A stretch of 64,000 bases of DNA from Thiodiazotropha sp050291245 (GCA_050291245.1 JBNKJP010000012.1:186001-250000); one strand, 5' to 3'. Counted from the stretch's first letter, positions 36,564 through 45,580 are shown. Program-made: numbers and translations. Notes: generated by a model not told the origin, from the letters alone.

Positions 36564-36677
36564 ATTTTGAATGTTGAGTTTTGAATTATTGTGCTTGCTT
36601 CGCAAGGGTCTTGTTTGAATAAACCGCTCGCAAAGCGAGCCTCATCAATTCAAAATTCAAAATTAACCATTCAAAAT
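36564..36677. repeat. imperfect inverted-repeat element between leuB and asd
   Basis: About 24-30 nt arms rich in TTTTGAAT (left 36564-36587, right 36647-36677) run in opposite orientation and flank a centre with two perfect small hairpins: CTTGC/GCAAG (36594-36606) and GCTCGC/GCGAGC (36626-36640). It fills almost the whole gap, and the AT-rich arms differ from the GC-rich genes around it. It resembles a BIME/MITE-like intergenic element. A role as terminator or mRNA stabiliser of leuB is possible. Confidence 0.6.
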
Positions 36678-36680
36678 TAC

Positions 36681-37757
36681 TTACTGTAATGCGGCGACCA
36701 CCGCATCGCCCATGGCTTCGCAGCCGACCTCGGTCATTCCCTCGGAATGGATGTCGGGAGTACGTAACCCATTGTCCAGGACCCGCTCAACCGCCTTTTC
36801 GATGCGTTCGGCCATCTCCGGCTCATCCAGGCTGTACCGCAGCATCATCGCCACGGACAGGATCGTGGCCAACGGATTGGCGATACCCTTTCCGGCAATG
36901 TCCGGAGCGGATCCGTGAATGGGTTCGTACATACCCTTGCCCTGCTCATCCAGTGAGGCGGAAGGCAGCATACCGATCGATCCCGTGAGCATGGCGGCGC
37001 AATCGGACAGGATATCGCCAAACATATTGGTCGTCACTATTACATCGAACTGCTTCGGCCACTTCACCAGCTGCATGGCGGCGTTATCCACATACATGTG
37101 ACTGAGTTCAACTTCCGGATGCGCCTGACCGATCCGAGTCACCACCTCGCGCCAGAGTTCGGTGCACTCCAGAACGTTGGCCTTGTCCACCGAGCAGACC
37201 CGGCTTCCCCGCTTTTTGGCGATATCGAAGGCCACTCGCGCAATGCGCTCAACCTCCGACTCGCTGTAGACCAGGGTGTTGAATCCCTGACGCTCACCAC
37301 TATCCAGGGTACGGATCCCCCGGGGCTGTCCGAAGTAGATGCCGCCGGTTAGTTCGCGCACGATCATGATATCCAGTCCGGCCACGATCTCCGGTTTCAG
37401 ACTGGAGGCCTGGGCCAACTGAGGATAGAGCAGCGCGGGGCGCAGGTTGGCGAACAGATTCAGCTCGGATCGCAGCCCCAGCAGACCTTTCTCTGGGCGA
37501 ATCGAGATATCCAGAGACTCCCACTTCGGCCCGCCCACGGCACCCAGGAGTACCGCATCCGCCTCTTTGGCGAGATCCAGGGTCGCATCCGGCAGGGGTC
37601 CGCCGGTGGCATCGATGGCCGCGCCGCCTACCAGGGCCTCGTCCATGTCCACATCCAAACCGAAGTCGTCGCGCAACGCGGCCAATACCTTGACCGCTTC
37701 GGTGACGATCTCCGGGCCGATGCCATCACCGGGCAGGATCAGAATTTGTTTACTCAT
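36681..37757 (-). CDS. leuB: 3-isopropylmalate dehydrogenase
   Basis: NAD-dependent oxidative decarboxylation in leucine synthesis. 358 residues from ATG at 37757 with AGGAG 8 nt upstream; the frame also opens at a GTG three codons earlier. LPGDGIGPEIVTEAV at the N-terminus, RELTGGIYFGQPRG, DKANVLECTELWREVV, and the NAD motif EPIHGSAPDIAGKGIANPL. Follows leuD after 12 nt. Confidence 0.97.
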   Translation of the reverse strand: MSKQILILPGDGIGPEIVTEAVKVLAALRDDFGLDVDMDEALVGGAAIDATGGPLPDATLDLAKEADAVLLGAVGGPKWESLDISIRPEKGLLGLRSELNLFANLRPALLYPQLAQASSLKPEIVAGLDIMIVRELTGGIYFGQPRGIRTLDSGERQGFNTLVYSESEVERIARVAFDIAKKRGSRVCSVDKANVLECTELWREVVTRIGQAHPEVELSHMYVDNAAMQLVKWPKQFDVIVTTNMFGDILSDCAAMLTGSIGMLPSASLDEQGKGMYEPIHGSAPDIAGKGIANPLATILSVAMMLRYSLDEPEMAERIEKAVERVLDNGLRTPDIHSEGMTEVGCEAMGDAVVAALQ

Positions 37758-37769
37758 TAACTTCACTCC

Positions 37770-38408
37770 TCAGGAAAACAGCCAGGGCGCCGCTTCACGA
37801 CGCTGCGCCTCGTAGGCCTTGATCTCATCCACATGCTGAAGGGTCAGACCGATATCGTCCAGCCCGTTGAGCAGACAGTGTTTGCGAAACGGGTCCACCT
37901 CGAATTTCCACGCGGCGCCCCCTGGAACGGACAGACTCTGACCCTCCAGATCCACCGTCAGGGCAAGGGCTTGCTCACCCCCCGCCTGGCGAAATATTTC
38001 ATCCACAATATCCTCATCTAATACAATGGGTAATATACCGTTCTTAAAGCTATTGTTAAAAAATATATCCGCATAACTCGGGGCGATGATTACCCGGAAT
38101 CCATAATCCTCAAGGGCCCAGGGGGCATGCTCCCGAGAGGAGCCGCAACCGAAATTTTTCCGCGCCAACAGGATATTGGCTCCGGTATACCGGGGATCAT
38201 TGAGCACGAAATCCGGATTGAGCGGACGCTGGCTGTTATCCATACCGGGCTCGCCATGATCGAGATAGCGCCACTCATCGAACAGGTTGGGACCGAACCC
38301 GGAGCGTTTGATCGATTTGAGAAACTGCTTAGGAATGATGGCGTCGGTGTCCACATTGGAACGATCAAGGGGACAGACCTTGCCAGTAAAGGTTTCGAAT
38401 TTGTTCAT
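37770..38408 (-). CDS. leuD: 3-isopropylmalate dehydratase small subunit
   Basis: Swivel-domain subunit of isopropylmalate isomerase, working with LeuC. 212 residues; DRSNVDTDAIIPKQFLK and NFGCGSSREHAPWAL are the conserved substrate-binding loops. The 67-nt gap to leuC is longer than in many relatives. Confidence 0.97.
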   Translation of the reverse strand: MNKFETFTGKVCPLDRSNVDTDAIIPKQFLKSIKRSGFGPNLFDEWRYLDHGEPGMDNSQRPLNPDFVLNDPRYTGANILLARKNFGCGSSREHAPWALEDYGFRVIIAPSYADIFFNNSFKNGILPIVLDEDIVDEIFRQAGGEQALALTVDLEGQSLSVPGGAAWKFEVDPFRKHCLLNGLDDIGLTLQHVDEIKAYEAQRREAAPWLFS

Positions 38409-38475
38409 ACGGCCTTCCTTTTCAGTTAGGTTTTAGCCTTAATATCAATATAATATCGATACTTATTAAAGTTAA

Positions 38476-39885
38476 TTACGATTGACCAACATCCACAAAA
38501 TGACCGTGGATCGCGGCTGCGGCGGCCATCGAAGGACTCACCAGATGGGTACGCCCCCCCTGCCCCTGCCGGCCTTCGAAGTTGCGGTTTGAGGTAGAAG
38601 CGCAACGCTCGCCGGGTTCGAGCCGGTCCGCATTCATAGCCAGGCACATGGAGCATCCCGGTTCCCGCCACTCAAATCCGGCCGTGGTGAAGACACGATC
38701 CAGCCCCTCCTGCTCCGCCTGGGCCTTGACCAGGCCGGAGCCGGGCACTACCAATGCCTGCACCCCATCCGCTACCTTGCGTCCCTTGATCACGGCCGCG
38801 GCTGCGCGAAGATCCTCGATACGGGAGTTGGTGCAGGAACCGATGAACACCTTGTCGAGGCGGATTTCCTGAATCGGGGTACCCGCTTTCAAGCCCATAT
38901 AGTCCAAAGCCCGACGCATTCCCTCCGCCCTTACCTTATCCGTCTCAAGATCCGGATCGGGCACCGCCTGGTCTACAGCCACTACCATCTCCGGCGAGGT
39001 ACCCCAGGTTACCTGAGGTTTAATGGCCGCGGCGTCCAGGGTTACCACCCGATCGAAGCGGGCGTCCGGATCGCTGTGCAGGGTGTGCCAATAAGCCACT
39101 GCCTTTTCCAGTTCCTCTCCCTTCGGAGCGAAGGGGCGGCCCTTGACGTAATCGATGGTTTTCTGGTCCACCGCCACGAACCCAGCCCGGGCACCGGCCT
39201 CGATCGCCATATTACAGAGGGTCAGACGCCCTTCAATGGAGAGATCCTCGATGGCCTGACCTGCAAATTCCACGGCATAGCCGGTTCCCCCGGCGGTGCC
39301 GATCTCGCCAATGACCGCGAGGACGATATCCTTAGCGGTCACGCCAGGCGCCACGCTGCCCTCGACACGGATCTGCATCGCCTTGGATTTCTTCTGGATC
39401 AGGCACTGGGTGGCCAAAACATGCTCCACCTCGGAGGTACCGATACCGAAAGCCAGCGCACCCATCGCCCCGTGGGTGGAGGTATGGGAGTCACCGCATA
39501 CCACGGTCATACCCGGCAGGGTCGCACCCTGCTCCGGTCCCACCACATGCACGATACCCTGACGGGGATCGAGCATCTGAAATTCGGTGATCCCGAAATC
39601 CCGGCAGTTCTGATCCAGGGTCTCGACCTGGATGCGGGAGATCGGGTCGCTGATAGTGGCCACCCCGCCGGAGCGTTCCGTGGTGGGCACGTTGTGGTCC
39701 GGCGTCGCCAGGTTGGCTGCCTGCCGCCAGGGGGTGCGCCCCGCCAGACGCAGACCCTCAAAGGCCTGGGGCGAGGTGACTTCGTGGACCAGATGGCGAT
39801 CGATATAGATCAAGGCGGTACCGTCTTCGTCGGTGCGCACCACATGGGATTCCCAGAGTTTGTCGTATAAGGTCTTGGCACTCAT
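38476..39885 (-). CDS. leuC: 3-isopropylmalate dehydratase large subunit
   Basis: Aconitase-family subunit carrying the 4Fe-4S cluster. 469 residues from ATG at 39885 (MSAKTLYDKLWE, preceded by AGAGGAATAGAG). Cluster ligands: Cys in GSCTNSRIEDL near 347 and GCSMCLAMN near 407-410. Other landmarks: VVCGDSHTSTHGAMGALAFG and NRNFEGRQGQGGRTHLVSP. First gene of leuCDB; leuA is not in the window. Confidence 0.97.
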   Translation of the reverse strand: MSAKTLYDKLWESHVVRTDEDGTALIYIDRHLVHEVTSPQAFEGLRLAGRTPWRQAANLATPDHNVPTTERSGGVATISDPISRIQVETLDQNCRDFGITEFQMLDPRQGIVHVVGPEQGATLPGMTVVCGDSHTSTHGAMGALAFGIGTSEVEHVLATQCLIQKKSKAMQIRVEGSVAPGVTAKDIVLAVIGEIGTAGGTGYAVEFAGQAIEDLSIEGRLTLCNMAIEAGARAGFVAVDQKTIDYVKGRPFAPKGEELEKAVAYWHTLHSDPDARFDRVVTLDAAAIKPQVTWGTSPEMVVAVDQAVPDPDLETDKVRAEGMRRALDYMGLKAGTPIQEIRLDKVFIGSCTNSRIEDLRAAAAVIKGRKVADGVQALVVPGSGLVKAQAEQEGLDRVFTTAGFEWREPGCSMCLAMNADRLEPGERCASTSNRNFEGRQGQGGRTHLVSPSMAAAAAIHGHFVDVGQS

Positions 39886-39968
39886 CTCTATTCCTCTTGC
39901 CCTTCGGTATCGCCACCGAGGGTTTAACGCGTGCTTATGGGTAGGCAAACCTTAAGGGAGTGTGATAC

Positions 39969-39986
39969 ATAATACAAATTCATTAT
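39969..39986. promoter_or_regulatory. candidate LysR box in the leuC / lysR divergent intergenic region
   Basis: ATAAT/ATTAT inverted repeat containing the LysR-type T-N11-A pattern (T39970, A39982), in an AT-rich 133-nt region between leuC and the LysR gene. The position suits autoregulation and control of leuCDB. Pattern match only. Confidence 0.35.
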
Positions 39987-40018
39987 TTTCATTTTTTCGA
40001 TTCTTATTTGGAATACCT

Positions 40019-40885
40019 ATGGAACTCACTGCTCTGAAAGCCTTTATCCAGGTAGCCCGGGAAGGCTCTTTCTCCTTGGCCGCGGAGTCTCTTTACCTGA
40101 CCCAGCCGGCAATCAGCAAACGCATCGCCGGACTGGAGCATGAGCTTGAGGTACGCTTGTTCGACCGGGTCGGCCGGCAGATCTTTCTCACCGAGGCCGG
40201 CCAACATCTGTTGCCCCGGGCCGAACAGATGCTTCAGGACGAGGCGGATATCCGGCGCAGTCTGAGCAACCTTTCCGGGGAGGTGGGTGGTCGCCTGGCA
40301 ATGGCCACCAGTCACCACATCGGACTGCACCGTCTGCCACCGACCCTGCGCGATTTTACAGAACGCTATCCGGGAGTGTCGTTGGATATCCAGTTCCTGG
40401 AATCCGAACGGGCCTGCCACGCAGTGGCTCATGGCGAGCTGGAAATGGCGGTCGTCACCCTGCCACTGGAACCCATCGATAATCTGACGACCCGGGAAAT
40501 CTGGCACGACCCCTTGTGTGTCGCGGTGGGTCTGGACCATCCGTTGGCGAAAACGCTCACCCTGCCCCTGAAGGAACTGGTGAACTATCCGGCGGTGCTT
40601 CCCAGCCGGGGGACCTATACCAGAACCCTCCTGGAGCAGGCGGTCTCGGTTCACAACCTACGCGTGAACTGTACCCTGGAAACCGGATACCTGGAGACGT
40701 TGAAAACCATGACCGGTATTGGCCTGGGGTGGGGACTGCTCCCGGAAATTCTATTAAGCAATCAGATGACCCGACTGAGGGTACCGGAACTGGCGTTATC
40801 CCGCTCTCTGGGTCTGGTTACCCATCACAAGCGTACGCTTTCCAACGCGGCCAGAGCGATGTTGAACCTGTTGAGCACGCCCTAA
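40019..40885 (+). CDS. LysR-family regulator, probably of leuCDB
   Basis: 288 residues from ATG at 40019 (MELTALKAFIQVAREGSFSL). N-terminal winged HTH (AAESLYLTQPAISKRIAGLE at about 20-39), effector domain from about 90. The divergent placement next to leuC is conserved in Pseudomonas-like genomes and suggests it regulates leucine biosynthesis in response to an intermediate; the effector is unknown. Longer frame upstream has an AT-rich, unlikely N-terminus. Confidence 0.88.
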   Translation: MELTALKAFIQVAREGSFSLAAESLYLTQPAISKRIAGLEHELEVRLFDRVGRQIFLTEAGQHLLPRAEQMLQDEADIRRSLSNLSGEVGGRLAMATSHHIGLHRLPPTLRDFTERYPGVSLDIQFLESERACHAVAHGELEMAVVTLPLEPIDNLTTREIWHDPLCVAVGLDHPLAKTLTLPLKELVNYPAVLPSRGTYTRTLLEQAVSVHNLRVNCTLETGYLETLKTMTGIGLGWGLLPEILLSNQMTRLRVPELALSRSLGLVTHHKRTLSNAARAMLNLLSTP

Positions 40886-40957
40886 GATCTGTCGGAAACA
40901 TTTACAACTCCACACAACAACTCAAGCTAACTAATTGAAAAATATTGAGTAGTATTT

Positions 40958-40974
40958 TTGGTCCTAATTTTGCT
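40958..40974 (+). promoter_or_regulatory. candidate sigma54 (-24/-12) promoter upstream of the first VPLPA-CTERM gene
   Basis: TTGG at 40958-40961 and TTGCT at 40970-40974, with exactly 10 nt between the GG and GC dinucleotides. This fits the RpoN consensus. PEP-CTERM-type genes are known to be under RpoN control with PrsK/PrsR in some bacteria, which makes it plausible. The gene starts about 90 nt downstream. Confidence 0.45.
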
Positions 40975-41063
40975 GGTCAATTCTACATTTCGGCAGTTAT
41001 CCGTTTGAAAGTGTCAGGGACACGGACTTAGGCACATTAACCATTGATTACAGGACATTCAAC

Positions 41064-41699
41064 ATGACCGCATCAACAAAATCGCTCCTTACCGCAGCAC
41101 TCTTTACTGCTATCCTCACCCCCCAACTCTCGGAGGCGGCTTTTGTCGAGTACTCTGGCTCACAGACCTTATACGACGGTCGAGAGGTTACGATGTCACT
41201 CGAAATTGACTCTGACTTTCACGACTCTGGGGTCTGGATGCCACCTGAGGAAGTAATTGGGGGCAATGTTCTTTCCACCTTATCACTCGGATACTTCAAC
41301 CTGGGTGATTACTCGTTTTCAGAGGACGGAAATACCTTTTCCGGCACCGGTGGCAGGATGGTTATCTCTTGGCTAGCCTTTCCTGACAAATACGAGATCT
41401 ATAACGATTACACCTATCTGGATTCGGATGAGACTCCCACTGGACATTTTCGTGACAGTAACGCACATTTTGCCGATGGGAACGGCAATCCTTATGACTG
41501 GTCGTCCTGGGAGAACGGCAACTTTGCACTGCCGCCGGAAATCGATTTCGTTTACTTAGATCTCCACCCTTTTGGCGGCAGCTCAGATTTACATCTATAT
41601 CCCACCCCAGTCCCGCTTCCCGCGGCAGCCTGGCTGTTTATTCCTGGTTTGATGGGGTTATTTGGCTTTGCACGTAAAAATTACCGCCCCTTTGTGTAG
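41064..41699 (+). CDS. VPLPA-CTERM (PEP-CTERM-type) secreted protein, copy 1
   Basis: 211 residues. Signal peptide (to about 23, SEAAF) and a C-terminal VPLPAAAWLF segment followed by a hydrophobic helix and basic end (GFARKNYR), the VPLPA-CTERM sorting signal read by exosortase. The body (about 24-185) has FVEYSGSQTLYDGREVTMSL and is acidic with DGNGNPYDWSSWENG. It is a paralog of the next gene. Exosortase is not in the window. Function unknown; such proteins are usually extracellular-matrix or biofilm components. Confidence 0.87.
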   Translation: MTASTKSLLTAALFTAILTPQLSEAAFVEYSGSQTLYDGREVTMSLEIDSDFHDSGVWMPPEEVIGGNVLSTLSLGYFNLGDYSFSEDGNTFSGTGGRMVISWLAFPDKYEIYNDYTYLDSDETPTGHFRDSNAHFADGNGNPYDWSSWENGNFALPPEIDFVYLDLHPFGGSSDLHLYPTPVPLPAAAWLFIPGLMGLFGFARKNYRPFV

Positions 41700-41877
41700 C
41701 GCCTCAAATAAACTGATGAGCGGCGGGAAGATGCCCACGTCATGTCGGGGGTTATGTTCCGCCGCCTTAACGATCAATCACCACTCTCAGCTATCGTTCT
41801 TATTTCTCAGGACTCTATAACCTTTTCTCCAGAATAATTTGAAAAGCATAGCGTTTACAAACCACAGGAAGTTAACT

Positions 41878-42543
41878 ATGACAAAACCGGCTCAATCGTT
41901 GCTTAGCACACTACTCATTGCCACGGCGCTAACCCCCCAACTCGCGAATGCGGCCTTTGTGGAATACACCGGTTCGGGAACCATTAACGGCCATGACATA
42001 GCAATGACTCTCCAGATCGATAATGCGTTTCACGCGTGGCAGGATACCACTCACACACCGGAATACTATGAATCGATCGGCGCCCATCCAAGCAATATTC
42101 CGTTTGGCGCTTTCGTGATCGGTGACTATTCGATTACCCAAGAAGGCGTCGGCACAACCACCAACACCGGCGGAGAGATCGTCATGTATTGGTCTATCGT
42201 CGGGGATCATTCCAGATTCTGGAATGATGAAACCATAATCGATACCGACGAGAACTTCAGTGGTGAATTCGCACATAATCATGTGGCATTTCTGGACGGA
42301 AATGGCAGTGACTACGATTGGTCCGGCTGGGTAACCGGAGACTATCAACTGGCCCCGGAGCTTGCTTTTACCCACCTCAACCTGTTGGGTTGGGGGGAAT
42401 CCGCGAACATATATGCTCAAGATGACCTCGACCTGCATCTGCATGCGGTGCCCCTCCCGGCGGCGGCCTGGCTGTTTGTTCCGGGTTTACTGGGACTGTT
42501 CGGCTTTGCGAGAAATAAGAGTCAGTCCCAACCCACCTCTTGA
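41878..42543 (+). CDS. VPLPA-CTERM (PEP-CTERM-type) secreted protein, copy 2
   Basis: 221 residues from ATG at 41878 (AGGAAG upstream). Same layout as copy 1: signal peptide ending near NAAF, FVEYTGSGTINGHDIAMTL, DGNGSDYDWSGWVTGDY, and the C-terminal VPLPAAAWLFVPGLLGLFGF plus basic tail. Similarity is strong at both ends and weaker in the middle, so they look like a diverged tandem duplication. The upstream 178 nt has only a poor sigma54-like match, so it may be read through from copy 1. Confidence 0.87.
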   Translation: MTKPAQSLLSTLLIATALTPQLANAAFVEYTGSGTINGHDIAMTLQIDNAFHAWQDTTHTPEYYESIGAHPSNIPFGAFVIGDYSITQEGVGTTTNTGGEIVMYWSIVGDHSRFWNDETIIDTDENFSGEFAHNHVAFLDGNGSDYDWSGWVTGDYQLAPELAFTHLNLLGWGESANIYAQDDLDLHLHAVPLPAAAWLFVPGLLGLFGFARNKSQSQPTS

Positions 42544-42566
42544 GTGTTGGAAATAGTGGAATGAAA

Positions 42567-42603
42567 TCGCCGCTTGAGCAAAATCAGTCAACTCAAGCGG
42601 CGA
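42567..42603. terminator. hairpin between convergent VPLPA-CTERM and ndk genes
   Basis: Perfect 12-bp stem TCGCCGCTTGAG/CTCAAGCGGCGA with a 13-nt loop, placed between the two stop codons. Only a short TTT follows on the minus strand, so efficiency as a bidirectional terminator is uncertain. Confidence 0.65.
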
Positions 42604-42613
42604 CGGATTATCC

Positions 42614-43042
42614 CTAACGGGTGCGTTCGCAAATCCCTTCGGGAAAGAAAAATCCGATCTCCACTTTTGCGGTGTCCGGTCCATCGGAACCGTGTACCGC
42701 ATTTTCGTCCACGGTGGTGGCGAAGTCGGCGCGGATGGTGCCGGACGCCGCATCCTTGGGGTTGGTGGCGCCCATGATCTCGCGGTTGCGCTGAATGGCG
42801 TTCTCGCCTTCCAACACCTGAACCATCACCGGACCCGAGGTCATGAACTCAATCAGGTCCTGATAGAAAGGACGCGCTTTGTGTACCGCATAGAACTCAC
42901 CCGCCTGCTCACGGGAGAGGTGCAGCATGCGCGAAGCCACGATCTTCAGACCCGCGGCTTCGAAGCGGGAGTAGATCTGGCCGATCACGTTTTTCGCCAC
43001 GGCGTCGGGTTTGATGATGGAAAGGGTGCGTTCAGTAGACAT
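42614..43042 (-). CDS. ndk: nucleoside diphosphate kinase
   Basis: Transfers phosphate between nucleoside triphosphates and diphosphates via phosphohistidine. 142 residues from ATG at 43042 (GGGAG upstream); the longer open frame runs through a repeat and is not coding. Catalytic His117 in NAVHGSDGP; RTLSIIKPDAVAKN at the start. Upstream is a 287-nt gap with a palindromic repeat. In many relatives ndk is followed by rlmN; here a VPLPA gene converges on it. Confidence 0.97.
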   Translation of the reverse strand: MSTERTLSIIKPDAVAKNVIGQIYSRFEAAGLKIVASRMLHLSREQAGEFYAVHKARPFYQDLIEFMTSGPVMVQVLEGENAIQRNREIMGATNPKDAASGTIRADFATTVDENAVHGSDGPDTAKVEIGFFFPEGICERTR

Positions 43043-43125
43043 GGGTGACTCCCGTGAGATGAGATGTATTGGGTGCTTATCAGTGGTGAAATGGTAATGA
43101 GTGCCCATCCAGAAACAACAACGCT

Positions 43126-43197
43126 CGTCATTCCGGCGGATGCCGGAATCCAGTAAGTCGTTGAAATCCCTGGATCCTGGCATCCGCCGGGATGACG
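43126..43197. repeat. palindromic intergenic repeat, copy A
   Basis: 72-nt element with near-perfect terminal inverted repeats (starts CGTCATTCCGGCGGATGCCG, ends with the complement). Each arm is itself palindromic (ATTCCGGCGGATGCCGGAAT). Further degenerate copies lie near 52672 and 58538. Of the CGTCATTCC-type family widespread in beta- and gammaproteobacteria. No coding. Confidence 0.8.
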
Positions 43198-43329
43198 CTG
43201 CTTTATGAAAACAGACGTTTCCAGATAGACGCTAATTAGGTGCAGATCAGCCAAAACACCGGATTGCTGCAGTGCAGCAGATGGCGAAAAATACCCACCG
43301 CAACCAAAGATGTCAAGACAGATCGCGGT

Positions 43330-44478
43330 TTAGACGGGTATTTGCCGTCCCCGCCCCACCCAAAGCCAGGCGACGATCACCGCCAGCAGGGCATATCCCG
43401 CTGAGAACCAGTAGGCGGACGCCGCACCGAGTCCACTCCACAGGTAGCCACTGGCAAGACTACCGAAGGCCCCGCCCGCGCCGAAACTCAGGCTGCTGTA
43501 AAGGGCCTGTCCGCGCCCCTGATGGCGTCCCACGAAGTAGTGATGCACCATGTGAATCGCCGCGGCGTGAAAGGTACCGAAGGTCGCGGCGTGCATCACC
43601 TGGGCCAACAGCACCAGTACCCAGTTATCCGAGGCACCGGCCACCAGGATCCAGCGAACCACGGCGATGATCAGGCTGGCAATGAGCACCCGGCGCGCGC
43701 CCCAGCGCACCAGCAGGCGGTGCATCACCAGGAAGACCAGCACCTCCGCGATAACCCCCAGAGCCCACAGCTGGCCGATCACGCCGCTACGGTAGCCGAG
43801 TTGCTCCATGTAGATGGAGTAGAAGGCATAGTAGGCGCTGTGGCTCGCCTGCATCAGGAAACAGACCGACAGAAATGCCAGGATATTTCCGCGCTTGAGA
43901 ATCTCCAGGATAGAACCCTGATCATGGGGCAGACTGTCGGCCGGGCGATCCGGCACCGTCAGGCTGTTGAGAAAGATCCCCAGGTAGAGCAGTAGCAGCA
44001 GTTGCGGCACCCGCCCCACCCCCCAACGATCCACCAGGAGCCCCAACACCACCACCGAGAGGATAAAGCCGACCGAGCCCCAGAGCCGGATCCGGCTGTA
44101 GTGCTGGATACGCTCCTGCAGGTAGCTCATGGTGACCGCTTCTAGCTGGGGTAACGAGGCGTTCCAGAAAAAACTGAACAGCATCATCACCAGGGCCAGT
44201 ACCCAAAAACCCCGATCGAGGAATACTCCGAAGAAACAGATCACGGTCATCAGGGAGGCGAGTTGGACGATGGGCATGCGGCGCCCGGTATGATCACCGA
44301 TCCAACCCCAGATGTTCGGCGCGACCAGTTTCGCGACCATGACCACGGCCATCAGTTCGCCGATCTGTGCCGGTGTGAAACCACGTGCTTCCTGGAGATA
44401 GAGCCCCCAATAGGGCAGGAATCCACCCAGCGAAGCGAAGTAGAAGAAGTAGAACCCGGACAGACGCCAGTAGGGCAT
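43330..44478 (-). CDS. MFS transporter, HcaT/nucleoside-permease-like
   Basis: 382 residues, twelve predicted membrane helices. Start at 44478 (MPYWRLSGFYFFYFASLGGF) is 4 nt after the aroC stop; longer starts would run deep into aroC. GWIGDHTGRRM matches the MFS loop-2 signature. The MFS_1_like subfamily includes HcaT and Nup-type permeases; substrate unknown. Being coupled to aroC is curious, since aromatic-amino-acid or phenylpropionate transport would fit HcaT, but that is speculation. Confidence 0.85.
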   Translation of the reverse strand: MPYWRLSGFYFFYFASLGGFLPYWGLYLQEARGFTPAQIGELMAVVMVAKLVAPNIWGWIGDHTGRRMPIVQLASLMTVICFFGVFLDRGFWVLALVMMLFSFFWNASLPQLEAVTMSYLQERIQHYSRIRLWGSVGFILSVVVLGLLVDRWGVGRVPQLLLLLYLGIFLNSLTVPDRPADSLPHDQGSILEILKRGNILAFLSVCFLMQASHSAYYAFYSIYMEQLGYRSGVIGQLWALGVIAEVLVFLVMHRLLVRWGARRVLIASLIIAVVRWILVAGASDNWVLVLLAQVMHAATFGTFHAAAIHMVHHYFVGRHQGRGQALYSSLSFGAGGAFGSLASGYLWSGLGAASAYWFSAGYALLAVIVAWLWVGRGRQIPV

Positions 44479-44482
44479 CCGC

Positions 44483-45580
44483 TCAGGGATCGACGCCGAG
44501 GTCCGGCAACCCGGACTGTACATCCATGTTCTGGCCCCGGTGACGCAGCACATGGTCCATCAGCACGATAGCCATCATCGCTTCGGCAATGGGAGTGGCG
44601 CGAATGCCCACACAGGGATCGTGGCGTCCCTGGGTCACCACTTCGACCGGTTCCCCGGCCCGATTCACCGTGTGCCCCGGGAGGCGCAGGCTGGAAGTCG
44701 GTTTAAGTGCGATGGAAGCCAGCAGATCCTGGCCGCTGGAGATACCTCCGAGCACGCCCCCGGCATGGTTACTGAGAAACCCCTGGGGAGTCATCTCGTC
44801 CCGGTGTTCGGTGCCCTTCTGCTCCACGCACCGGAAACCGTCGCCGATCTCCACACCCTTGACCGCGTTGATGCTCATCAGGGCATGGGCCAGATCCGCG
44901 TCGAGCCGGTCGAAGATGGGTTCGCCAAGACCGGCCATCATGCCGCTGGCCACCACGTTGATCCGGGCGCCGACGGAGTTACCCTCCTTGCGCAGGGCAT
45001 CCATGTAGGCTTCCATCTCCGCAACCTTATCGGAATCGGGACAGAAGAAGGGATTGGTCTCCACCACCGCCCAGTCGAATTTCTCGGCCTTCACGGGACC
45101 GAGCTGGGCCAGATAGCCCCGCACCTGAATCCCATAGCGCTGCTGCAGATATTTTTTGGCAATCCCCCCGGCAGCCACCCGCATGGCGGTTTCCCGGGCC
45201 GAGGAGCGCCCCCCGCCCCGGTAGTCACGAAATCCGTATTTCTGATGGTAGGTATAGTCCGCATGACCGGGACGGAAGCGATCCATGATCTCGGAATAGT
45301 CCTTCGAGCGCTGATCCGTGTTACGGATCAACAGACCGATGGGGGTACCGGTGGTACGCCCCTCGAACACTCCGGAGAGGATCTCGACCTGATCATCCTC
45401 GCGACGTTGGGTGGTATGTCGCGAGGTGCCCGGCTTGCGCCGATCCAGGTCCACCTGAAGATCCGCCGCCGAGAGTTCCAGACCCGGGGGGCAACCGTCA
45501 ACGATACACCCGATGGCCGGTCCGTGGGACTCTCCGAAAGAGGTCAGGGTGAAGAGTTTGCCGATACTGTTACCCGACAC
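44483..45580 (-). CDS. aroC: chorismate synthase
   Basis: Last enzyme of the shikimate pathway, FMN-dependent elimination of phosphate from EPSP. 365 residues, GTG start at 45580 with AGGG upstream. GKLFTLTSFGESHGPAIGCI, RPGHADYTYHQKYGFRDYRG and GGGRSSARETAMRVAAG are invariant landmarks; the C-terminal VGIRATPIAEAMMAIVLMDH is intact. It supplies chorismate for the trp pathway genes elsewhere in the window. Confidence 0.97.
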   Translation of the reverse strand: MSGNSIGKLFTLTSFGESHGPAIGCIVDGCPPGLELSAADLQVDLDRRKPGTSRHTTQRREDDQVEILSGVFEGRTTGTPIGLLIRNTDQRSKDYSEIMDRFRPGHADYTYHQKYGFRDYRGGGRSSARETAMRVAAGGIAKKYLQQRYGIQVRGYLAQLGPVKAEKFDWAVVETNPFFCPDSDKVAEMEAYMDALRKEGNSVGARINVVASGMMAGLGEPIFDRLDADLAHALMSINAVKGVEIGDGFRCVEQKGTEHRDEMTPQGFLSNHAGGVLGGISSGQDLLASIALKPTSSLRLPGHTVNRAGEPVEVVTQGRHDPCVGIRATPIAEAMMAIVLMDHVLRHRGQNMDVQSGLPDLGVDP

